A stretch of 64,000 nt of DNA from Proelusimicrobium sp045612285 (GTDB taxonomy: Bacteria > Elusimicrobiota > Elusimicrobia > Elusimicrobiales > Elusimicrobiaceae). Made by a program: the position numbers and the translations under genes. The stretch covers positions 1-64,000 of the forward strand of contig JAZKYS010000014.1 in NCBI GenBank assembly GCA_045612285.1. The letters run 5' to 3'. The notes below the pieces were generated by a model that was given only the letters and a program-made list of their open reading frames with translations, did not search any database and had not been told where the DNA came from. This document shows, one piece after another, positions 40,021-47,746 of this stretch (the first letter of the stretch is position 1; each line of letters starts with the position of its first letter).

Positions 40021-41670
40021 TTATTTAAACACCATGCCTATTCTTATTTCTAATTCTTCTATTGCAAGTTTATCTTCAAGCTCTTTTTGTTCTTTAGAAA
40101 TTTGTTCAACTTGAATATCTTGCGGTGCAATAAACTCAGGAACATCTTTGCCTTGCTCTTGCCTTGCTTGTTCTATAATACCAAACAGCATAGCGGCGGA
40201 AGTTATTTCGCGGTAGTGTTTGATTATAGTGCCATCATCTATTGCATCAGAAGGCATTATTTGGAAAGGTTTACCTTCGTAAAAACCGCGTGGCAAGTGT
40301 GTAAGCATACCCATACGATAAGTTTTTTTGGGGTTTACGGTTTTCCCGTTTATAGTTACTTTTTCAAGTTTAGGTTTACCGTCATTACAACTAAATGTAA
40401 TGTGAACATTTTTTGAGTAGCCGTATACAGAGAAGCACTTTCCGTCCCTAAAACCGATTGATTCAAGCATAGCTCTAAGCAAATGTTCTCCGCCGATATT
40501 AAAAGTTCCGCTATGTTCTTCGTATGGTGTCATTTCCGCAAAGTAGCGGCCTGTTAAATTGCCCGGGTTATAATCAGAGCGCGTAGAGTTAAGCGAAAAG
40601 GCAGTCAAATCAACTTTTTCAAATTTTGATATTTTTTGAAACATTTGGTCTGCCATCATACGCGCTACACCGGGTGCGCGGTCGGCCTGTTCGGGTGCGG
40701 GGTATTTGGTAATTAACTTTGGCACATGGGCATAAAGTTTATCATCAAGTTCATTTACGCGGATAGATTTTAAATAGGCCTTTATTTCGGGGTCTTCCGC
40801 GCCGTCAAGTCTGATAAACTCCGGCTGGTGAATAGTAATTTCGCCCGTTTTATCATTTTGCGAAATTACAACTTTTGATACACTTTCCATATAAGGTCCG
40901 CTTTCTATTACCCAAGGGCCAAGACCTTCCGGCGTGTTAAGTTTTCCTATTAAGGTTTGCATATGTGCGTGGCCGCCAAGCAGTAAACTGACATCTTTTA
41001 AAGAAGGTGCGTGTTTTATAGGCTCAAGTATTTTTGTGCGCTTATCTACGGAAATATTGCTCTGTTCAAGCATAGAGTCATGTGCAAGAACAATAATCAC
41101 TTGTGCGCCTTCTTTTTTAACCGCGCTGATTTCATCTTCAAAATCTTGCGTGGTAAAAGTGTTTACTATTTTCATTTTTTCAAGGCCGTATCCGTCCATC
41201 GCCACACCGATTACACCTATTTTAATACCTTCCACATTATATATTTCGTGCGGTTTAACTTTTTTGCCGGGGATTTCTAAATTAAATAAATTCATAGCAA
41301 GTATATCACCTTTAAAACCTTCCAGCATTTTACCCATGCCGATATCACCGAAATCGCTGTCGTGGTTGCCTATTGTGGTGGCAGTGTAGCCCATTTTGTT
41401 CATTAAGGTAATAGAATATTTCCCGCCGGATAAATTGGCTTCATAAGAGCCGCTGCTGAAATCTCCGCTGTCTAAAAGAATAAATTTTTGCGGAGTGCTT
41501 TGTAAAAGAGAAGCAAGTCTTGCAAAACCGCCAAACTGATTGCCTTGCTTATCTTCGCGGCTGAAATAATGTCCGTGCATATCAGAGGTATGATAAACAA
41601 CAATCTCTTTTGCACTTACTGCGCTGACTAGTAATATCAGCGAAGTTAAAATAAATATTTTCCTAGACAT
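40021..41670 (-). CDS. 5'-nucleotidase / UDP-sugar hydrolase family protein
   Basis: The 549-residue protein has a signal peptide (MSRKIFILTSLILLVSAVSA) and the metallophosphatase motifs VYHTSDMHGHYF, LLDSGDF, TIGNHDSDFG and GGHAHMQT, then a C-terminal substrate-binding domain (residues ~330-510) as in UshA. It would act in the periplasm to free nucleosides and phosphate from nucleotides, and could supply the phosphate importer at 44.3 kb. The exact substrate is not known. Confidence 0.88.
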   Translation of the reverse strand: MSRKIFILTSLILLVSAVSAKEIVVYHTSDMHGHYFSREDKQGNQFGGFARLASLLQSTPQKFILLDSGDFSSGSYEANLSGGKYSITLMNKMGYTATTIGNHDSDFGDIGMGKMLEGFKGDILAMNLFNLEIPGKKVKPHEIYNVEGIKIGVIGVAMDGYGLEKMKIVNTFTTQDFEDEISAVKKEGAQVIIVLAHDSMLEQSNISVDKRTKILEPIKHAPSLKDVSLLLGGHAHMQTLIGKLNTPEGLGPWVIESGPYMESVSKVVISQNDKTGEITIHQPEFIRLDGAEDPEIKAYLKSIRVNELDDKLYAHVPKLITKYPAPEQADRAPGVARMMADQMFQKISKFEKVDLTAFSLNSTRSDYNPGNLTGRYFAEMTPYEEHSGTFNIGGEHLLRAMLESIGFRDGKCFSVYGYSKNVHITFSCNDGKPKLEKVTINGKTVNPKKTYRMGMLTHLPRGFYEGKPFQIMPSDAIDDGTIIKHYREITSAAMLFGIIEQARQEQGKDVPEFIAPQDIQVEQISKEQKELEDKLAIEELEIRIGMVFK

Positions 41671-41846
41671 AGTTTTTTCCTCCTTAGTTTTTGTGTTTAC
41701 AAGTGATACTTGTAGTTATGTTATACGCCGTTTAAGAGTATAAACAAGAGCAATTAGACCCAAAAGTCAATAGGTCTTTAGGCCCATAAAAACGCAAAAA
41801 CCGACATAAAAACTATAATAACTCCAAATTTAATATAATTTAAAAT

Positions 41847-42296
41847 ATGAAAAAAATTTGTTTTGTTTGCCATGCAAATATTTGCAGAAGTTTCGGCGCC
41901 GAGTGTATTTTAAATAATCTTGCCGCTAAAGATAATAATAAGGAAATTGTCGCAATTTCACGCGGTATTTACGCGCAAGATTTTTATGCCGTGCCGGATA
42001 AACTTTGGTCTTTTTTATCTTCTAAAGGTATTGAAAAAACCGAACATAAATCAACCCTTTTAACTAAAGAAGATTTACAAAATTGCGATTTGATTTTAAC
42101 TATGACACAAGACCAAAAAGAAGATATTTTAGATAAACACGCCCAATTTACCGATAAAGTTTTTATGCTAAAAGAATATGTCTATGATAAAGAAGAAGAA
42201 GTCAAAGACCCCATTTCTTTTAGCGGTTCAAGTTTTAATAAAGTGATGGAAAAAGTCTATCAGTCCGTTATAGATTTATATAATAAGATAAAATAG
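41847..42296 (+). CDS. Low molecular weight protein-tyrosine phosphatase
   Basis: The 149-residue protein has the P-loop VCHANICRSF; the family consensus is VCxGNICRSP, so Gly is Ala and Pro is Phe, while the nucleophilic Cys and the Arg remain. The acid Asp lies in VKDPISFSG. Such enzymes dephosphorylate tyrosine kinases of polysaccharide export in many bacteria; no kinase is nearby. The start has no Shine-Dalgarno and seems leaderless. Confidence 0.88.
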   Translation: MKKICFVCHANICRSFGAECILNNLAAKDNNKEIVAISRGIYAQDFYAVPDKLWSFLSSKGIEKTEHKSTLLTKEDLQNCDLILTMTQDQKEDILDKHAQFTDKVFMLKEYVYDKEEEVKDPISFSGSSFNKVMEKVYQSVIDLYNKIK

Positions 42297-42313
42297 TTTG
42301 ACCTCTTTAATAT

Positions 42314-42343
42314 TTGACACTACTCTTTGCTTATTGATATAAT
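42314..42343 (+). promoter_or_regulatory. Consensus promoter of tRNA-Arg
   Basis: TTGACA, an 18-bp spacer and TATAAT, nine bases before the tRNA gene. Confidence 0.8.
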
Positions 42344-42351
42344 ATATCTAT

Positions 42352-42423
42352 GCCCCCATAGCTCAATGGATAGAGCACCTGCCTTCTAAGCAGGGGATAT
42401 AAGTTCGATTCTTATTGGGGGTA
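42352..42423 (+). tRNA. tRNA-Arg (anticodon TCT)
   Basis: Acceptor GCCCCCA/TGGGGGT, D arm GCTC...GAGC, anticodon stem CTGCC/AGCAG-type with loop CTTCTAA (anticodon TCT), and T arm ATAAG-TTCGATT-CTTAT. Discriminator A; CCA not encoded. Confidence 0.93.
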
Positions 42424-42454
42424 ATTTTATTTTGGATTATTTTTTGCTCTTTTT

Positions 42455-42883
42455 TATTTTTTAAGGCTTCGGATAGCAGCGCCCTTCGGGCGCGGTTCCC
42501 ACTATACCTTGCCTTAAAGAAAATAAAAAATAGTCGGTATGCTTTAGCATACCTAAAAAAATAATCACAAAATAAACATCCTGTCTCGCAATTAATTAAA
42601 ATTTCCTCAAAACTCTTTGTAAAAATTGTTTTGACTCTCGTTTGCGCCTTCTCTAAACGCAAAATACTTGTAAAATATTTGCTCTGCTTATCTTAAAGAA
42701 AATAAAAAATAGTCGGTTCGTTTAGGCCGAACCTTAAAAAATAATCTCAAAATAAAAATGCTCTGTTTTAAATAAAAGTGCTTCTCTTTACGCTCCGTTT
42801 GCGCCTTCTCTAAACGCAAAATACTCGTAAAATAATTTCTTCTGCTTGCCTTAAAGGAATTTTAGGAAAATACGCTGAAACAG
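42455..42883. repeat. Dispersed repeat cluster
   Basis: Gene-free region made of copies of known window repeats. A CTTCGGATAG...CTATACCTTG palindrome around GCGCCC-TTC-GGGCGC is followed by AAAGAAAATAAAAAATAG plus a hairpin (GGTATGC/GCATACC), then a second AAAGAAAATAAAAAATAG with a different hairpin (GGTTCG/CGAACC). Between them are two GCGCCTTCTCTAAACGCAAAA blocks. A frame on the minus strand here is not credible as a gene. Confidence 0.6.
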
Positions 42884-43011
42884 TTGCTTATTTTTTTTTG
42901 ATAAACTGACTTTATGAAATAAAGTCATACTGAGGTGTTTTTGCTCAGTATCTCTTCCTGTTTTTTTAAAATAAAAGCGGTGGAGATTCCCGACAAAAAA
43001 CACTCGGGAAT
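42884..43011 (+). promoter_or_regulatory. Pilin leader: T9 tract, hairpin and inverted repeat
   Basis: TTGCTT, A, nine T, then GATAAACT resembles the unit at 7982, but the putative spacer would be only 12 bp. Next come the hairpin ATACTGAG/CTCAGTAT (42927-42951) and the ATTCCCGA/TCGGGAAT repeat (42986-43011), then AAAGGAG. Confidence 0.45.
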
Positions 43012-43034
43012 GACGATTAAATAAAGGAGTTAGT

Positions 43035-43496
43035 ATGAAAAACCGCGCCTTTACGCTTATAGAGTTATTAGTCGTCGTTTTAATAATCGGTATTTTGGCA
43101 GCAATAGCAGTTCCCCAGTATCAAAAAGCAGTTTTAAAATCCCGCTTTGCGGAATTAGTTTTACTTAACAATGCTCTTGTTAAAGCACAAAAACTTTATT
43201 TTTTAGCAAATAATAAATACGCAACAGATCTTTCAGAATTAGATATTGATATACCTCACCATAGTTATGCTTGGTGTCAATCAGAACCTACTTATTCTAT
43301 TTGTTGGCTAAGAACAAAAGCAGGTGCTCCAATAGCCGTATTGGAAGAAAACTATAAAACAGGTGCCAAAGATTGCTGTGCTTATAAAGAAACTAATTTT
43401 ATGGGTGCGGAATTATGCCAACTAGAAATGAATAATACAGAATATTATCAAGGTTGCGGAAGTAATGACGGTTGTCATTGTTATAAGGCAAAATAA
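43035..43496 (+). CDS. Type IV pilin-like protein (orphan prepilin)
   Basis: A 153-residue prepilin starting MKNRA|FTLIELLVVVLIIGILAAIA, with the block AQKLYFLANNKY...LDI and a C-terminal domain with eight Cys (KDCCAYKETNF, then QGCGSNDGCHC). The Cys spacing is close to the 36068 pilin. AAAGGAG lies six bases before the ATG. The leader shares homopolymer and hairpins with the 8147 pilin. Confidence 0.9.
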   Translation: MKNRAFTLIELLVVVLIIGILAAIAVPQYQKAVLKSRFAELVLLNNALVKAQKLYFLANNKYATDLSELDIDIPHHSYAWCQSEPTYSICWLRTKAGAPIAVLEENYKTGAKDCCAYKETNFMGAELCQLEMNNTEYYQGCGSNDGCHCYKAK

Positions 43497-43567
43497 AGAA
43501 AAATTTTTAAATTTCACTCATCAAATTATAAAAGTAGGAAAACACTTAAATAAATCTTAAAAATTGC

Positions 43568-43660
43568 TATAATATATTTAATGGAAAGAATTTTTTTCTT
43601 AACTAATAAGCAAATATATTACTGATTAAAAGCAGGCCCTTTTGTGCGCCTGCTTTTTTT
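43568..43660 (+). promoter_or_regulatory. Candidate attenuator leader of the phosphate uptake operon
   Basis: A TATAAT (43568-43573) is followed by a 14-codon ORF (43581-43625; MERIFFLTNKQIYY), whose stop lies three bases before an intrinsic terminator (AAAAGCAGGC/GCCTGCTTTTTTT, 43628-43660). The AGGAGG site of the DUF47 gene begins just after the T run. Thus a terminator stands between promoter and first gene; read-through would be the regulated step. What is sensed is not visible. Confidence 0.45.
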
Positions 43661-43676
43661 ATAGGAGGAACCCCTT

Positions 43677-44300
43677 ATGTTATTTATGCCAAAAGAAGTA
43701 AAATTTTTTGATATGCTTGATGCCCAAGCATCTATCGTTATGGATTGCGCTTCTTTGTTTAAAAAGATTGTTTGTACCCCGGAAATTACAAGAGACATGG
43801 TCAGCAAAATGCACTCTCTTGAACACGATGGTGATGAATCTTGCCACAGAATTATTAATGCTTTAAATGAAAGTTTTATCGTTCCTTTTGAAAGGGAAGA
43901 TATTTTGGACCTTACCAATCAAATGGATAATATTATTGACGGCATTTATCTTATTACAAATCGTTTTTATCTTTTCAAAATCTTTGAACCAAGCCAAGAG
44001 TCAAAACACCTTGCCGAAGTTATTGAAAAATCCGCCAAAGAAGTTCATGATGCGGTAAAAGCTTTAAGACACAAAAAGAAATTTAAAGAAACAGAAAAAC
44101 ATTGTGTTGAAATTAACCGCCTTGAAAACCTTGCCGATGATATCCGCGATGAAGCAATTTCCCGCATTTTAAATGATGAGAAAATCAATCCCTTAATGGC
44201 AATTAAGCAAAAAGAACTTTTTGAAGAAAGCGAAGGCGTTACCGATATGTGCGAACATGTCGCAAATACAATTTCTTCCATTTTAGTAAAGAACAACTAA
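43677..44300 (+). CDS. DUF47 family protein (PhoU-like, PiT partner)
   Basis: The 207-residue helical protein resembles PhoU-like DUF47 proteins: FFDMLDAQASIVMDCA at the start, EHDGDESCHRIINALNESFIVPFEREDI and LTNQMDNIIDGIYL, the family's core motif. Such proteins occur next to PiT transporters and probably regulate them. It is 9 bp before the PiT gene. Confidence 0.92.
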   Translation: MLFMPKEVKFFDMLDAQASIVMDCASLFKKIVCTPEITRDMVSKMHSLEHDGDESCHRIINALNESFIVPFEREDILDLTNQMDNIIDGIYLITNRFYLFKIFEPSQESKHLAEVIEKSAKEVHDAVKALRHKKKFKETEKHCVEINRLENLADDIRDEAISRILNDEKINPLMAIKQKELFEESEGVTDMCEHVANTISSILVKNN

Positions 44301-44309
44301 GGTAAAACT

Positions 44310-45359
44310 ATGTTTTGGGTTTTATTTTTAATATTTTTGGCTTTGGCCTTTGACTATTTAAACGGCTTTCACGATGCGGCAAATTCCGTATCAACCGTTA
44401 TATCTACAAGAGTTTTATCACCGAGAGTTGCAATTTGGTGGGCAACTGCTTTTAACTTTCTTGCCTGTTTTATTTTCCACATGGGCGTTGCAAAAACTAT
44501 CGGTGGCGGGATTGTTGATATTTCCGTAGTTGATACCAACCTTGTTTTTGCCGCTTTGCTTAGTGCTTGCTTGTGGAACCTTATTACTTGGTGGTTTGGT
44601 TTGCCGTCAAGTTCTTCACACGCTTTAATCGGCGGTATTATCGGTGCGGCACTTGTTAAGGCAGGGCCTTCTTCCTTGATTACAAGCGGTATTTTAAAAA
44701 TTATTGCTTTTATTGTTGTTGCGCCTGTTATGGGTTTAGTGTTAAGTTTTATTGTTTCTATAATTGTTTATAGAATCGGCGCATTTTTTAAATATCGCCA
44801 AGTGGATGCCTTTTTTAAGAAAGCAGAACTCTTTTCTGCTGCCTCTTTCTGCCTTGGCTACGGCGGAAACGACGCCCAAAAAACAATGGGTATTATTATG
44901 ATGATTTTATTTAGTGCCTTAGCCAGCGACCCTGAAACGGCAGATAAAATTGCCCGTGTTATTATGACAAATCACGAGTATTCCCAATTTTATATCGGTG
45001 CTGAAATTTTTGTTCCTTGGAGCGTTAAACTTGCTTGTTATGGCGCAATAGCCCTTGGCACTTTATCGGGCGGTTGGCGTATTATTAAAACTATGGGCCA
45101 AAAAATCACCCATTTAAAGCCGATTGGCGGTTTCTGTGCGGAAACAGGTGCTTCACTTTCCTTGTTTATTTCTTCTTGGTTCGGTATTCCTGTAAGCACA
45201 ACGCATATTATAACAGGCGGTATTGTCGGCGCGGGTATGTTTAAAAGATTTTCAGCCGTTCACTGGGGTGTTGCCAGAAGAATCGTTTGGGCTTGGGTTA
45301 TCACCATGCCGGCAGCCGGCGCAATAGCGGCTTTAAGTTATTTCTTAAAAACTTTATAA
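44310..45359 (+). CDS. Inorganic phosphate transporter, PiT family
   Basis: A 349-residue membrane protein of about ten segments. The two inverted repeats are marked by FDYLNGFHDAANSVSTVISTRVL and GYGGNDAQKTMGIIMM, and the conserved GLPSSSSHALIGG and GIPVSTTHIITGG motifs. It carries phosphate with a cation across the inner membrane and pairs with the DUF47 gene before it. Confidence 0.95.
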   Translation: MFWVLFLIFLALAFDYLNGFHDAANSVSTVISTRVLSPRVAIWWATAFNFLACFIFHMGVAKTIGGGIVDISVVDTNLVFAALLSACLWNLITWWFGLPSSSSHALIGGIIGAALVKAGPSSLITSGILKIIAFIVVAPVMGLVLSFIVSIIVYRIGAFFKYRQVDAFFKKAELFSAASFCLGYGGNDAQKTMGIIMMILFSALASDPETADKIARVIMTNHEYSQFYIGAEIFVPWSVKLACYGAIALGTLSGGWRIIKTMGQKITHLKPIGGFCAETGASLSLFISSWFGIPVSTTHIITGGIVGAGMFKRFSAVHWGVARRIVWAWVITMPAAGAIAALSYFLKTL

Positions 45360-45395
45360 TTTGCGCGCAGGATTTTAATTTATTATCATATAGTT

Positions 45396-47153
45396 ATGGC
45401 ACAAACAACCCCGTATATTAATTTAGCCTCAAAATACCGCCCGCAGACTTTTGAAGAAGTCGTAGGGCAGGAGAGCGTTTCTACCACTTTAAAAAATGCT
45501 TTAAAAAGCGGTAGAATTTCGCACGCTTATTTATTTTACGGTCCCAGGGGTTGTGGCAAAACAACAACGGCGCGCCTTTTAGCAAAGGCTTTAAACTGCA
45601 CCGGCAACGGCAATAATGCGCCAACAGCCACACCTTGCGGCACTTGCCCTCAATGTAAAGAAATTGCCGCCTCAAGCGATATGGATGTTTTAGAACTTGA
45701 TGCCGCAAGCAATACACAGGTGGAAAAAGTCCGCCAGGCAATTATTGACACCGTCTCACTTGCCAGCGCACGCGATAGATATAAAGTATTTATTCTTGAC
45801 GAAGTGCACATGCTTTCCGATTCTTCTTTTAATGCTCTTTTAAAGACTATTGAAGAACCGCCCGCCCATGTTGTTTTTATTTTGGCAACAACGGAATTAA
45901 ATAAAGTTCCTTTAACAATCACTTCCCGCTGCCAAACTTATCGTTTTAAACCTATAAACGAGCAAGATATAACAAATCACTTGCTTGACCTTGCCCAAGC
46001 CGAAGGCCTTGATTTAGAAGAAGAAGGCGCAAAAGTTATTGCCCACGCAGCAGGCGGCGCATTAAGGGATGCTTTAACAATTATGGATAGGGCTATTGCT
46101 TTTAGCCAAGGTAAAATTACAAAGGAAACAATTTCCACAATGCTTGGTCTTTTGCCGCAAGATTTGGTAATTAAAGCTGCTAAAGCCTTAGTTTCAAAAG
46201 ATACAACTGCCACACACCAGGTTTTTTCTTCTTTAAAAGAAGAAGGCTTTGAAGCCTTAAGTCTTTTAAAAGATTTAAAAACAACTCTTGGCGAACTTTT
46301 CTATTATTCTTTAAAAACTTCTCCGGCTCCGTTTGAAGGTGCTGAGGATTTAATTAAAGATGCCCGCCCTGTCTATATTGCCGGCTTAACACGCAAAATC
46401 GGCAAGTTAATTGACGAAGTTAAATTTTCAGATACTCCGGCTCTTATTGCCGAAGTCGGCCTTTTTACAATAATGGAAAGCACTTTTGATGTGGATAGTT
46501 TTATTACCCGCTTAGAAAATATTGAAAAGGGTATTGTTCCGGCAGATACGGAAAAAAAAACTTTAAATGAGCCTTCTTTAGCACAAAAAAGCACACAAAC
46601 TGAAGCAATTTTACAAAATCAGCAAAATTTAAAACAGGAACTTTCCGCCCAGGAAAGGTGGATTTCCTTTACCAAGCAAGTTTCCTTAAAACATCCTTAT
46701 TTATATGAACTCTTGCAAAGCGCAAAAGTGGAACTTACAGATAAAACAAATTGGATTTTAAGTTTTAGGCATAATGATGCTTTTTTAAAAGATTCTATAA
46801 CTAAGCGTTTACACGATTTTAAAAATCTTACAAAAGAATTATTTGACGAACAGGTAAATTTTGAACTTAAACTTTTGCCCGCACCTAAAATTACAGAAAG
46901 TGTCAAAAAAACAAAAACTTTATATGCTATTTCAAAACCTAAAACAGAAGCAAAAAAACAAGTTATTACTGAAGCAAAGCAAGAGAATATAAAAAAACAG
47001 GAACCGCAAAAACCGGCCGAAAAACCCTTAATTAGCAAGGCAGAACCTTTTGTAAAGGAAGATTTTTCCTCTTTTGTTGAAAAACCGAAAATCAGTAAAA
47101 CTTTGGAAAATATTTTAGATATTTTTGACGGAAAGGTTGTTGATTCCTTATGA
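45396..47153 (+). CDS. dnaX: DNA polymerase III subunits gamma and tau
   Basis: The 585-residue clamp-loader ATPase has Walker A GPRGCGKTTTAR, the zinc-binding Cys set (CGTCPQC), DEVHMLS and SRC motifs, then domain III and a charged tau-specific tail. At 46552-46560 there is a run of nine A (codons for E386 K387 K388). In the -1 frame, AAC TTT AAA TGA ends translation at 46570, giving a product of about 391 residues, the size expected of a gamma form. The recR start overlaps the dnaX stop by 4 bp. Confidence 0.96.
   Translation: MAQTTPYINLASKYRPQTFEEVVGQESVSTTLKNALKSGRISHAYLFYGPRGCGKTTTARLLAKALNCTGNGNNAPTATPCGTCPQCKEIAASSDMDVLELDAASNTQVEKVRQAIIDTVSLASARDRYKVFILDEVHMLSDSSFNALLKTIEEPPAHVVFILATTELNKVPLTITSRCQTYRFKPINEQDITNHLLDLAQAEGLDLEEEGAKVIAHAAGGALRDALTIMDRAIAFSQGKITKETISTMLGLLPQDLVIKAAKALVSKDTTATHQVFSSLKEEGFEALSLLKDLKTTLGELFYYSLKTSPAPFEGAEDLIKDARPVYIAGLTRKIGKLIDEVKFSDTPALIAEVGLFTIMESTFDVDSFITRLENIEKGIVPADTEKKTLNEPSLAQKSTQTEAILQNQQNLKQELSAQERWISFTKQVSLKHPYLYELLQSAKVELTDKTNWILSFRHNDAFLKDSITKRLHDFKNLTKELFDEQVNFELKLLPAPKITESVKKTKTLYAISKPKTEAKKQVITEAKQENIKKQEPQKPAEKPLISKAEPFVKEDFSSFVEKPKISKTLENILDIFDGKVVDSL
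46552..46570 (+). promoter_or_regulatory. Probable A9 slippage / frameshift site in dnaX
   Basis: Nine consecutive A followed within eight bases by a TGA in the -1 frame. E. coli dnaX uses -1 ribosomal frameshifting on A AAA AAG and Thermus uses transcriptional slippage on an A9 run to make gamma. A Shine-Dalgarno-like AAAAGGG lies about 20 bases before it; a strong downstream stem was not obvious, which favours transcriptional slippage. Confidence 0.6.
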
Positions 47154-47746
47154 AAACTTTACAAAGAGTAATAAATGCTTTTAGGAAATTTCCCGGTGTC
47201 GGTCCGCGCCAGGCAGAAAGGTTTGCTTTGTATCTTTTACGCGCAAGCGAAGCCCAAGCGGCCGAATTTACCAAAGCAATTTTAGATATGCGTTTAAAAG
47301 TTGGTTGCTGCCCAAGATGTTTTGCTTATAGCGAAAATTCTTCCCTCTGTGAAATTTGCAGTGATGATACCCGCGATTCTTCTTTACTTTGTATCGTTGA
47401 AGAGCCTAAAGATATTGAAGCTTTTGAAAAAACAAAAAGTTATAATGGTTATTATTTTGTTTTACACGGCAGTATTTCTCCGATAGAAGGCCGCAATGCT
47501 GATGGTTTAAAAGTAAAAGAACTTTTAGCTAGAGTGGAAGAAGAAAAAAATATTATAAAAGAAATTATTATCGCCACAAATCCTGATAGCGAAGGACAGA
47601 CAACGGCTTTATATCTTGCAGATATGTTTAGGGGTATCGGACCTAAAATTACGCGTCTTGGTTATGGTATGCCTCTTGGCGGCAATATTGATTATATTGA
47701 CGAAATGACGCTTTCCCACGCCTTAAAAGGTCGCACAAAACTATAA
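47150..47746 (+). CDS. recR: Recombination protein RecR
   Basis: The 198-residue protein has the helix-hairpin-helix start (FRKFPGVGPRQAERFA), a C4 zinc finger (CPRCFAYSENSSLCEIC) and a Toprim domain with IVEEPKDIEAFEKT and ATNPDSEGQTTALYL. It works with RecO and RecF in gap repair. It overlaps dnaX and comEC by 4 and 1 bp, so the three form one operon. Confidence 0.96.
   Translation: MKTLQRVINAFRKFPGVGPRQAERFALYLLRASEAQAAEFTKAILDMRLKVGCCPRCFAYSENSSLCEICSDDTRDSSLLCIVEEPKDIEAFEKTKSYNGYYFVLHGSISPIEGRNADGLKVKELLARVEEEKNIIKEIIIATNPDSEGQTTALYLADMFRGIGPKITRLGYGMPLGGNIDYIDEMTLSHALKGRTKL

Noticed and set aside
42363..42662. A 99-codon minus-strand frame after tRNA-Arg
   Set aside because: It covers the tRNA gene and dispersed repeats; no start signal.
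35819..43034. Possible CRISPR array in the repeated CATTTGCTCTG units
   Set aside because: Units are few, unevenly spaced and degenerate, and lack spacers of constant length.
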